DNA from: an uncultured Bacteroidales bacterium
Lineage (GTDB): Bacteria; Bacteroidota; Bacteroidia; Bacteroidales; Muribaculaceae
DNA: 16,243 bases
Reading direction: 5' to 3'
Assembly (NCBI GenBank): GCA_949123685.1
Contig: CASBHZ010000067.1
Span: forward strand, 1-16,243
Shown here: piece by piece, positions 1 through 6,503 of the stretch
Position numbering within the stretch: position 1 is the first letter of the stretch
How the letters are laid out: the number at the start of each line of letters is the position of its first letter
Made by a program: the position numbers and the translations under genes
The notes under the pieces: generated by a model
Database searches by the model: none
What the model saw: only the letters and a program-made list of their open reading frames with translations
What the model was told of the DNA's origin: nothing

Positions 1-48
1 CGAGATACTATCGCGTGACTGGAGTTCAGACGTGTGCTCTTCCGATCT
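1..48 (+). other. Illumina library adapter left on the contig end (artefact)
   Basis: This stretch matches the 3' part of an Illumina P7 index primer. Bases 1-6 (CGAGAT) are the end of the P7 tail, 7-14 (ACTATCGC) fit an 8-base i7 index, and 15-48 are the complete 34-base TruSeq read-2 adapter, ending in CTTCCGATCT. It is not genomic. Read in frame it adds the residues MTGVQTCALPI, a well-known adapter-derived artefact peptide, to the front of the following gene. It should be trimmed. Confidence 0.97.
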
Positions 49-485
49 CCTCCGAAATATCAGTTAAATGCACAAGATGCGGACGCGAAGATTTCCCCTG
101 CCTGTCACCGGCAATCCTTGTGCTGATAAAACGTGACGAACGCGCTCTTCTCGTGCATGCACGAAATTTCACCAGACCTATGTTCGCTCTCGTGGCAGGC
201 TTCGTAGAAACAGGCGAATCGCTTGAAGAATGCGTCATCCGGGAAGTGAGGGAAGAGACATCCCTCGAAATCAAAGATCTCAGATATTTAGGCAGTCAGT
301 CCTGGCCATTCCCCTCCCAGCTGATGATAGCTTTCACCGCCCAATATGCATCGGGTGAATTATCTTTTGCCGACGGCGAATTGTCAGAGGGAGGATGGTT
401 CAGCCGCGAAAATCCACCTGATCTCCCCACACTTCCCTCTCTATCACGCATGGTTATTGACAGATGGCTCGAAAATTCAATATAA
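49..485 (+). CDS. nudC: NAD+ diphosphatase, Nudix family, 5'-truncated
   Basis: This is the C-terminal part of NudC, which hydrolyses NAD(H) to NMN(H) and AMP and, in characterised relatives, removes NAD caps from RNA. The start is lost because genomic sequence begins only after the adapter; the in-frame ATG at 15 lies in the adapter and is not a real start. What remains is about 145 residues of a protein usually near 260. Visible are the second zinc-ribbon cysteine pair (KCTRC, nt 66-80), the Nudix box (nt 198-266, GFVETGE then REVREETSL) and the NudC-type motif SQSWPFP (nt 294-314), typically SQPWPFP, which separates NudC from other Nudix enzymes. The usual Gly near the end of the Nudix box is Ser here; the metal-binding glutamates are kept. 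The N-terminal domain and first cysteine pair are missing. The family call is secure. It probably lies in its own transcription unit, 204 bases before rimP. Confidence 0.9.
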
Positions 486-585
486 TTAATGCTAATTATT
501 GTTAATTTATATTAATTTTAAGCTATATTTAGCCATATTTTCCAACTCAAATAAGTATCAGATAGGGAATACGGGGATTTTTTAC

Positions 586-593
586 TAACTTTG
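586..593 (+). promoter_or_regulatory. Candidate Bacteroidetes -7 element for rimP-nusA-infB
   Basis: TAACTTTG matches the Bacteroidetes primary-sigma -7 consensus TAnnTTTG and sits 97 bases before the rimP start, after an AT-rich stretch. No clear TTTG -33 box is found 19-21 bases upstream, so the assignment rests on the -7 element and position. Transcription would start near 600, just before the hairpin at 606-627. Confidence 0.45.
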
Positions 594-605
594 CGATATA
601 ATTCC

Positions 606-627
606 GGAGGGGACATGCGTCTCCTCC
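606..627 (+). promoter_or_regulatory. Leader hairpin with T-rich tail, possible attenuator
   Basis: GGAGGGGAC (606-614) pairs with GTCTCCTCC (619-627) as a 9-bp stem (eight Watson-Crick pairs, one G-U) around the tetraloop ATGC. TTGTTTTTAG follows, so it has the shape of a Rho-independent terminator. It could end nudC transcription, but it lies just after the predicted start of the rimP operon transcript, so a leader attenuator is equally possible. Confidence 0.5.
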
Positions 628-689
628 TTGTTTTTAGTCCATATGCATAAGCAATGTCGCACAAATTATTATGGACAGCCTATTAAGAG

Positions 690-1154
690 ATGACAGATAA
701 AAAAGCGTTAGAACATTTTATAGAGAGAGAGCTGGAAGGAACATCCTATTTCCTTGTAGGAGTCAACGTGACAGCTTCAAATGAAATCAAGGTCGACATA
801 GACTCGTTCGAAAGTGTCGACATCGATTTCTGCGTATCGCTCACCCGCCGCATTGAAGACGAGTTTCCACGCGAACCCGAAGATTATGAACTTGAGGTCG
901 GGTCAGCCGGACTCACATCCCCTTTCCGTGTGCGCAAGCAATATGAAAAAAACCTCGGCAACGATGTTGAAGTGATGGCTCGCGACGGCAAGAAATACAC
1001 CGGCACGCTCACAGAAGTCGGAGAAGAGAGTTTCACGATAGAATCCACGGTTAAGGAAAAGCCCGAAGGCTCCAAGCGTCCCATCGAGGTGACAAAAGAA
1101 TTTAAATTTGGATACGACGCCGTCAATTCGGTGAAATACCTTTTTAAATTCTAA
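690..1154 (+). CDS. rimP: Ribosome maturation factor RimP
   Basis: RimP binds the assembling 30S subunit and is needed for its maturation in the cytoplasm. The 154-residue product has the family's usual length. It shows the N-terminal alpha/beta domain (about 1-82) with the segment VDIDFCVSLTRRIEDEF (43-59) and the signature LEVGSAGLTSPF (68-79), corresponding to the family's EVSSPGLxRPL. An SH3-like C-terminal domain follows (about 83-154). Its position just before nusA and infB is the classical rimP-nusA-infB order and supports the call. The ATG at 690 fits the family N-terminus. There is no Shine-Dalgarno site, as is normal in Bacteroidetes. A 16-codon ORF ends in the ATGA that overlaps this start codon. 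Confidence 0.93.
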   Translation: MTDKKALEHFIERELEGTSYFLVGVNVTASNEIKVDIDSFESVDIDFCVSLTRRIEDEFPREPEDYELEVGSAGLTSPFRVRKQYEKNLGNDVEVMARDGKKYTGTLTEVGEESFTIESTVKEKPEGSKRPIEVTKEFKFGYDAVNSVKYLFKF

Positions 1155-1156
1155 AC

Positions 1157-1199
1157 CCGTGCCGACTTCAGGTACGGATTCGCAGACTTGAATGTTTGC
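1157..1199 (+). promoter_or_regulatory. Two small tandem hairpins in the rimP-nusA gap
   Basis: CCGTGCC (1157-1163) pairs with GGTACGG (1171-1177), with one G-U pair and a 7-base loop. GCAGAC (1182-1187) pairs with GTTTGC (1194-1199), with one G-U pair and a 6-base loop. No T-run follows either, so terminators are unlikely. They may be processing or stability elements within the operon mRNA, or chance. Confidence 0.3.
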
Positions 1200-1249
1200 A
1201 CAAAACACATAACAGTATTAAAAATTTTATATCCCAATATAATAGTCTT

Positions 1250-2497
1250 ATGGCAAAGAAAGCAGAGACGGTGAATATGGTCGACAGATTCGCCGAGTTC
1301 AAGGAACTCAAGAATATTGACAAGACCACAATGATATCAGTGCTTGAGGAATCATTCCGCAACGTGCTGGCAAAGATGTTCGGATCAGACGAAAACTTCG
1401 ACGTCATCATGAACCCCGATAAGGGAGACTGCGAGATCTACCAGAATCTTGAGGTAGTTCCTGACGGAGAGGTCGAGAACAAAGACATGCAGATCGGACT
1501 TACCGATGCACGCGAGATCGACCCCGAATGTGAAATCGGAGAAGACGTCACCAAACAGATATTCTTTGAAAAATTCGGTCGCCGCGCCATCCTCAACCTC
1601 CGTCAGACTCTGCAATCAAAGATCCTCGATCTTCAGAAAGATGCCATATATACCAAGTTCAAGGAGATTGAAGGTGAGGTAGTCACCGGAGAAGTGCATC
1701 AGATATGGAAGAGGGAGATGCTCCTTCTTGATGAAGAGCAGAACGAGCTCATCATGCCAAAAGAGGAGCAGATTCCCGGCGATTTCTTCCACAAAGGCGA
1801 CATGGTCCGCGCGATCGTGAAGAGGGTTGACAATCCCAACAACAATCCCAAGGTGATAGTCAGCCGCACTGACCCCCGTTTCCTTCGACGTCTTTTCGAG
1901 CAGGAAGTGCCCGAGATCCACGACGGGCTCATCACCATCAAGGATGTTGCGCGTATTCCGGGTGAGCGTGCCAAGATCGCTGTAGAGAGTTACGACGACC
2001 GCATCGATCCCGTCGGTGCCTGCGTAGGTATCAAGGGAAGCCGTATCCACGGCATCGTGCGCGAGCTTCGCAACGAGAACATCGACGTGATTTCCTTCAC
2101 AACCAACCCGCAGCTTTATATCCAGCGCGCCCTCAGTCCTGCAAAGATTTCATCTATCCGTCTCAACGAAGAAGACAAGAAAGCTGAAGTGTTCCTCCAC
2201 CCCGACGAGGTTAGCCTTGCAATCGGCAAGGGAGGTATGAACATACGTCTTGCCTCCATGCTTACAGGTTATTCGATCGACGTTTACCGCGACATCGAGC
2301 CCGGAGAGGAAGACATCTATCTTGATGAATTTATCGACGAGATCGACAGCTGGGTTATCGAGGCACTCAAAGATCTCGGACTCGGCACTGCCAAGGCTGT
2401 GCTCAACGCTCCGCAGCATGTTCTTGACCAAGCTGACCTGGAAGACTCCACACTTCAGCATCTGCTTGATGTGCTTCGCGCCGAATTTGAAGACTAA
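1250..2497 (+). CDS. nusA: Transcription termination/antitermination factor NusA
   Basis: NusA binds RNA polymerase and nascent RNA and modulates pausing, termination and antitermination. The 415-residue product has the RNA-polymerase-binding N-terminal domain (about 1-130), an S1 domain (about 142-205) and two KH domains with GxxG loops at GIKGSRI (260-266) and GKGGMNI (326-332). A short acidic tail (about 350-415) follows, without the long AR repeats of E. coli NusA. I chose the ATG at 1250 because MAKKAETVNM fits Bacteroidetes NusA N-termini. An in-frame ATG at 1196 would add 18 residues of AT-rich, non-conserved sequence. The gene lies 95 bases after rimP and 94 before infB, presumably in one transcript. 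NusA regulates its own operon in some bacteria, which fits the leader hairpin upstream, but this is inference. Confidence 0.96.
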   Translation: MAKKAETVNMVDRFAEFKELKNIDKTTMISVLEESFRNVLAKMFGSDENFDVIMNPDKGDCEIYQNLEVVPDGEVENKDMQIGLTDAREIDPECEIGEDVTKQIFFEKFGRRAILNLRQTLQSKILDLQKDAIYTKFKEIEGEVVTGEVHQIWKREMLLLDEEQNELIMPKEEQIPGDFFHKGDMVRAIVKRVDNPNNNPKVIVSRTDPRFLRRLFEQEVPEIHDGLITIKDVARIPGERAKIAVESYDDRIDPVGACVGIKGSRIHGIVRELRNENIDVISFTTNPQLYIQRALSPAKISSIRLNEEDKKAEVFLHPDEVSLAIGKGGMNIRLASMLTGYSIDVYRDIEPGEEDIYLDEFIDEIDSWVIEALKDLGLGTAKAVLNAPQHVLDQADLEDSTLQHLLDVLRAEFED

Positions 2498-2536
2498 CCT
2501 GCGGGCATAAGTCTGCCGAGGTCTCCTCTCCTCAAC

Positions 2537-2561
2537 GAAGCCGGAGGTTACGGACGGCTTC
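2537..2561 (+). promoter_or_regulatory. Small hairpin in the nusA-infB gap
   Basis: GAAGCCG (2537-2543) pairs perfectly with CGGCTTC (2555-2561) around an 11-base loop, followed by ACATTTTAAT. It ends 30 bases before the infB start. The T-run is weak, so complete termination is unlikely; partial attenuation or mRNA processing between nusA and infB is possible. Confidence 0.3.
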
Positions 2562-2591
2562 ACATTTTAATAGCAATCACAAAAATTACAT

Positions 2592-5552
2592 ATGCGCATA
2601 AAGATCAGCAAAGTAGCTAAAGACCTAAATGTAGGAATCAACACGGCAGTGGAATTCCTGCGCAAAAATAATGTCGAGATCGATGAGAACCCCGGCCCGA
2701 ACACCCGCATAGATGAAGATGCGGTAGATATCCTCACCAAGGAATTCAGCAAAGACAAGGGTATAAAGGAGAAATCCGATGACTTTGGCGCCGCAAGGAA
2801 AGAGGGGCGCAAAGATAAACAGGGTAAAGACCGTCCGCGTGTAGACGAGATCAAAGCATCTGTCCCCAATGTCGGTGGTCCCAAGATACTGGGTAAAATA
2901 GATCTTGACGCACCCAAACAGGCACCTAAACAGACTGCTACCGCTGAAGCGAAACATGCAGCCGACACCAAACCGGAATCCAAACCTGAGCCCAAACAGG
3001 AGGTTAAACCGGAACCAAAGGTGGAGATCAAACCGGAACCGAAACCCGAGGTGAAACCAGAACCAAAGATGGAGATAAAACCAGAATCAAAACCTGATAT
3101 GAAACCCGAGGTCAAACCGGAAGTCAAACCTCAACCTAAACCGGAATCGAAACCCGAACCCAAGCCGGAACCGAAACCTCAACCCAAACAAGAGGTCAAA
3201 CCGGCACCGGCTCAGAAGCCGGCACCGGTTGCAAAAGAAACTGCAAAGCCAACTCCTGTGGAGACTACAGAAAAAACAGAAACACCCAAAGAGGACAATG
3301 GCGGTGTATTCCGTTATGCTCCCACTCCTGCCGGACCGGAACTTAAAGTGGTAGGAAAGATCGACCTTTCCGCCATTAACCAGTCTACGCGTCCCCGCAA
3401 GAAAAGCCGTAGCGAACGCCGCGCCGAAGCTGCACGCGCTCATGGAGGTGCCGACGGCGCACAAAAGAAACGCAAACGTATCGGCAAGGAAAAAGTGGAT
3501 ATTGAAAAAGCTGTTTCCCAGCCCGGTTTCGGCTCCGACAACCGCAAGAAAGAGAATAAGGGCGGAGGAGACCGTCATGGTGGCAACCAGCAAGGTGGCG
3601 GCAAAGGTGAAAATAAGCGTAAACGCGAGAAACGCCCCGTAAAACCGGAAATAAACTCCGAAGACGTTCAGAAGCAAGTTAAAGAAACGCTTGCCCGCCT
3701 CACCAACAAAGCGCCGAAGAAGAGCGCCAAATGGCGTAAGGAAAAACGCGAGGAGATGCACAACCGCGAGCTGGAGAACCAGCAGCGCGAAGCTGCCGAA
3801 AGCTCGGTAATCAAGATCACCGAGTTCGTGACTGCAAACGACCTCGCCAACCTCATGGACGTTCCTGTCAACAACGTAATCGCCACCTGCATGAATCTTG
3901 GCGTAATGGTGTCCATCAATCAGCGTCTTGACGCAGAGACCATCAATATCGTTGCAGAAGAGTTCGGGTTCACAACCGAATTTGTCAGTGCCGATGTCAC
4001 TGAAGCCATTGAAATTGTTGAAGACAAGGAGGAGGATCTTCAGAGCCGTCCCCCGATCGTGACCGTCATGGGACATGTGGACCACGGTAAGACCTCACTT
4101 CTCGACTATATCCGCAAAGCCAACGTGATCGCAGGCGAGGCGGGAGGCATCACGCAGCACATCGGTGCCTACAACGTGAAACTCTCCGACGGACGCCATA
4201 TAACGTTCCTTGACACTCCCGGTCACGAAGCCTTCACGGCAATGCGTGCCCGAGGAGCCAAAGTCACCGACCTTGCAATCATCATCGTTGCCGCCGACGA
4301 CAACGTGATGCCTCAGACCATAGAGGCAATCAATCACGCATCGGCTGCAGGTGTGCCGATGGTGTTCGCCATTAACAAGATTGACAAACCGACAGCAAAC
4401 CCCGACAAGATAAAGGAGACGCTTGCCCAGATGAACTACCTCGTTGAAGAATGGGGCGGTAAATATCAGAGTCAGGACATTTCAGCCAAGAAAGGTCTCG
4501 GAGTTGACGAACTGATGGAAAAAGTGCTTCTTGAAGCAGAAATGCTCGACCTTAAGGCAAATCCGGAGCGCAACGCCATAGGATCCGTGATCGAGTCATC
4601 ACTCGACAAGGGACGCGGATACGTAGCCACGGTATTGGTTCAGAACGGAACACTCCGCGTAGGAGACGTGATCCTTGCCGGAACTCATTTCGGTAAAGTG
4701 AAAGCAATGTTCAACGAGCGTAACCAGCGCGTCAAAGAAGCCGGACCGTCAACACCGGTGCTTATCCTCGGTCTCAACGGAGCGCCGACAGCAGGCGACA
4801 CATTCAATGTGCTCGAAACGGAACAGGAAGCGCGTGAGATTGCAGGCAAGCGCGAGCAGTTGCAGCGCGAGCTTGGTTTGCGCACTAAGAAACGTCTCGG
4901 TCTTGAAGAACTTGGACGCCGCCGCGCCCTCAACGACTTCCATGAGCTCAACCTCGTGGTTAAAGGTGACGTTGACGGTTCTATCGAGGCTCTTTCCGAT
5001 TCGTTACTTAAGCTCTCCACTCCGGAGGTTCAGGTCAACGTGCTTCACAAAGGTGTCGGAGCAATCTCCGAATCCGATGTCACGCTTGCAGCGGCATCAG
5101 ACGCCATTATCATCGGCTTCCAGGTCAGACCTTCGGCAGCAGCAAAACGCGAAGCAGAGAAAGAAGGCGTGGAGATTCGTCTCTACTCCGTCATCTACAA
5201 AGCTATCGAAGAGGTTAAAGACGCAATGGAAGGTATGCTATCTCCCGAAATCAAGGAAGAGATCACCGGTACGGCAGAAGTGCTTCAGACCTACCACATT
5301 TCCAAAGTCGGCACAATTGCCGGTGCTATCGTTCGCGACGGCAAGATCAAACGCGCCAGCAAAGTGCGCCTGATCCGTGACGGCATCGTGATCTACAGTG
5401 GAGAACTCGGTTCGCTGAAACGCTTCAAAGACGATGTCAAGGAAGTTGTTTCCGGCTACGATTGCGGTCTCTCGATCCAGGGCTATAACGATGTGCGCGA
5501 AGGCGACCTTATTGAAGCATATGAAGAAGTAGAAGTTAAGAAAACTCTATAA
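2592..5552 (+). CDS. infB: Translation initiation factor IF-2
   Basis: IF-2 is the GTPase that brings initiator tRNA to the 30S subunit and promotes subunit joining. The 986-residue protein begins with an IF2_N-type helical motif (about 1-50). A long charged linker follows, with a Lys-Pro-Glu repeat (127-209) and basic segments (265-400), then a second IF2_N-type region (about 405-465). The G domain contains GHVDHGKT (494-501), DTPGHEAF (541-548), NKID (595-598) and SAKKG (631-635). The C-terminal domains that bind the ribosome and fMet-tRNA run to the end. The protein is long compared with E. coli IF2 (890), mostly because of the linker. The short motif GKIDL appears twice (101-105 and 255-259), flanking the repeat. 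It is the last gene of the rimP-nusA-infB cluster. Confidence 0.97.
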   Translation: MRIKISKVAKDLNVGINTAVEFLRKNNVEIDENPGPNTRIDEDAVDILTKEFSKDKGIKEKSDDFGAARKEGRKDKQGKDRPRVDEIKASVPNVGGPKILGKIDLDAPKQAPKQTATAEAKHAADTKPESKPEPKQEVKPEPKVEIKPEPKPEVKPEPKMEIKPESKPDMKPEVKPEVKPQPKPESKPEPKPEPKPQPKQEVKPAPAQKPAPVAKETAKPTPVETTEKTETPKEDNGGVFRYAPTPAGPELKVVGKIDLSAINQSTRPRKKSRSERRAEAARAHGGADGAQKKRKRIGKEKVDIEKAVSQPGFGSDNRKKENKGGGDRHGGNQQGGGKGENKRKREKRPVKPEINSEDVQKQVKETLARLTNKAPKKSAKWRKEKREEMHNRELENQQREAAESSVIKITEFVTANDLANLMDVPVNNVIATCMNLGVMVSINQRLDAETINIVAEEFGFTTEFVSADVTEAIEIVEDKEEDLQSRPPIVTVMGHVDHGKTSLLDYIRKANVIAGEAGGITQHIGAYNVKLSDGRHITFLDTPGHEAFTAMRARGAKVTDLAIIIVAADDNVMPQTIEAINHASAAGVPMVFAINKIDKPTANPDKIKETLAQMNYLVEEWGGKYQSQDISAKKGLGVDELMEKVLLEAEMLDLKANPERNAIGSVIESSLDKGRGYVATVLVQNGTLRVGDVILAGTHFGKVKAMFNERNQRVKEAGPSTPVLILGLNGAPTAGDTFNVLETEQEAREIAGKREQLQRELGLRTKKRLGLEELGRRRALNDFHELNLVVKGDVDGSIEALSDSLLKLSTPEVQVNVLHKGVGAISESDVTLAAASDAIIIGFQVRPSAAAKREAEKEGVEIRLYSVIYKAIEEVKDAMEGMLSPEIKEEITGTAEVLQTYHISKVGTIAGAIVRDGKIKRASKVRLIRDGIVIYSGELGSLKRFKDDVKEVVSGYDCGLSIQGYNDVREGDLIEAYEEVEVKKTL
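2970..3218 (+). repeat. Lys-Pro-Glu coding repeat in the IF-2 linker
   Basis: About 83 codons encode imperfect repeats of KPEPK, KPEVK and KPEIK type (IF-2 residues 127-209). At DNA level the units are variants of AAACCGGAACC and AAACCTGAGCC. The segment is low-complexity and presumably disordered, joining the N-terminal motif to the rest of the protein. Its length is probably variable between strains, since such repeats recombine and slip. Confidence 0.9.
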
Positions 5553-5579
5553 ATCATTCACTTCAAAGATATATAAATC

Positions 5580-5636
5580 TACAATCAACCGAGAGGAGTC
5601 AATTCAAAATGAATTGACTCCTCTCGGTTGATTGTA
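5580..5636 (+). terminator. 27-bp perfect hairpin ending the infB operon
   Basis: Bases 5580-5606 are perfectly complementary to 5610-5636 around an AAA loop (27 bp, no mismatch). The structure starts 28 bases after the infB stop, so it probably ends the operon or protects its 3' end. No T-run follows (AGTGCTCCC comes next), so it is not a textbook Rho-independent terminator. It could alternatively be a dispersed palindromic repeat or a site processed by RNase III. The structure is certain; its role is inferred. Confidence 0.7.
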
Positions 5637-5708
5637 AGTGCTCCCATTAAACACAGTATTGCACACTGCTTCCAATTACTTAATATTTATTAACATAATT
5701 TAACAAAC

Positions 5709-5717
5709 GGGGGGGGG
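5709..5717 (+). repeat. Nine-G homopolymer upstream of the fimbrial operon
   Basis: A run of nine G lies in an otherwise AT-rich region between the infB hairpin and the fimbrial operon. It ends 19 bases before a TAnnTTTG -7 element (5737-5744), so it occupies the place expected for the -33 box. Tracts like this slip during replication, and a change in length would alter promoter geometry. Phase-variable fimbrial transcription is therefore a reasonable inference. Read or assembly error in the run count cannot be excluded. Confidence 0.6.
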
Positions 5718-5736
5718 TAATTCGAAATTTTGTTTG

Positions 5737-5744
5737 TAATTTTG
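5737..5744 (+). promoter_or_regulatory. Candidate -7 element of the fimbrial operon
   Basis: TAATTTTG matches the Bacteroidetes -7 consensus TAnnTTTG. The -33 position is filled by the G9 tract rather than TTTG, so the promoter may be weak or need an activator. Transcription would start near 5751, leaving a leader of about 160 bases (5751-5913) before the first gene. In that leader I see only a small stem (ACATGT at 5767-5772 pairing with 5777-5782) and A and T runs around 5813-5825. No RNA gene or riboswitch is recognisable between 5553 and 5913. Confidence 0.5.
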
Positions 5745-5913
5745 CCAAGGATTGAATCATGACAATACATGTTGTGACATGTCGGTCTATTACTCCGGCT
5801 CAGTTCCATTGAAAAAACTTTTTTTGACACATCACGGAGATCCGCGTAACACCGGTTGCCATCATTTCACCAAATCCGGCCGAAGCGGAAACTCGGCAAA
5901 TTTACAATAATTA

Positions 5914-6501
5914 ATGAAAATAGTAATCAAATTCATTTTGGCAGTTGCGGTTCTGTGTCTATGCGCGACAAGATCTCAAGCGCAAATAGGAATCAAGACC
6001 AACATACTTTATGACGCCGCCCTTACACCAAATCTCGGATTAGAGATAGGGTTGGCACCTAAATGGAGTCTCGAAATTTCCGGAAACCTTAACCTCTGGA
6101 AATTGAATGAAGGCAGAAGATGGAAACATTGGCTTGTTCAGCCGGAAGCAAGATATTGGTTTTGCGACCGGTTTGCAGGTCATTTTGTTGGTGCGCATAT
6201 CCTTGGCGGTCAATACAACTTCGGTGGTTGGAAAAATGGTGTGAATTTCCTCGGAACGCATTATGAAAACCTACGTACGCAGATACATCAGGGATGGTAT
6301 GCAGGAGCCGGTGTGGCATATGGATACACCTGGATCCTCGGCAAGCACTGGAGCATCGAGGCTGAGCTTGGTATAGGATGGGCATACACGCGTTATGACT
6401 CATACCCCTGCGCAAAATGCGGCACCAAGATTGCCGAAAACAGAGTCCATAATTATGTAGGCCCCACGAAAGCCGCCGTCAACCTAATATACGTGTTCTG
6501 A
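5914..6501 (+). CDS. DUF3575 family outer-membrane protein
   Basis: The 195-residue product has a signal peptide (residues 1-23, likely cut after SQA) and then the pattern of DUF3575: IKTNILYDAALTPNLGLEIG (27-46), WKHWLVQPEARYWFC (70-84) and HILGGQYNFGG (95-105). Alternating hydrophobic strands and a terminal phenylalanine suggest a small outer-membrane beta-barrel. DUF3575 genes commonly sit at the head of FimA/Mfa-type fimbrial operons in Bacteroidales, but their exact role is not established; help with export or surface anchoring is inference. A CAKC motif (166-169) could form a disulphide or bind metal. It is the first gene of the operon, with only two bases between its stop and the next start. 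Confidence 0.85.
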   Translation: MKIVIKFILAVAVLCLCATRSQAQIGIKTNILYDAALTPNLGLEIGLAPKWSLEISGNLNLWKLNEGRRWKHWLVQPEARYWFCDRFAGHFVGAHILGGQYNFGGWKNGVNFLGTHYENLRTQIHQGWYAGAGVAYGYTWILGKHWSIEAELGIGWAYTRYDSYPCAKCGTKIAENRVHNYVGPTKAAVNLIYVF

Positions 6502-6503
6502 TC

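Noticed and set aside
1196..1249. Upstream in-frame ATG giving NusA 18 extra residues
   Set aside because: The added sequence is AT-rich intergenic DNA, and NusA of related bacteria starts at the MAKK-type motif encoded from 1250.
3087..4085. 332-codon open frame on the minus strand opposite infB
   Set aside because: It lies wholly inside the conserved IF-2 gene, shows no recognisable domain, and arises from the codon bias and KPE repeats of the sense strand.
5759..5812. 17-codon ORF in the fimbrial operon leader
   Set aside because: It is short, far from the first gene (about 100 bases) and has no coupling or composition that sets it apart from chance.
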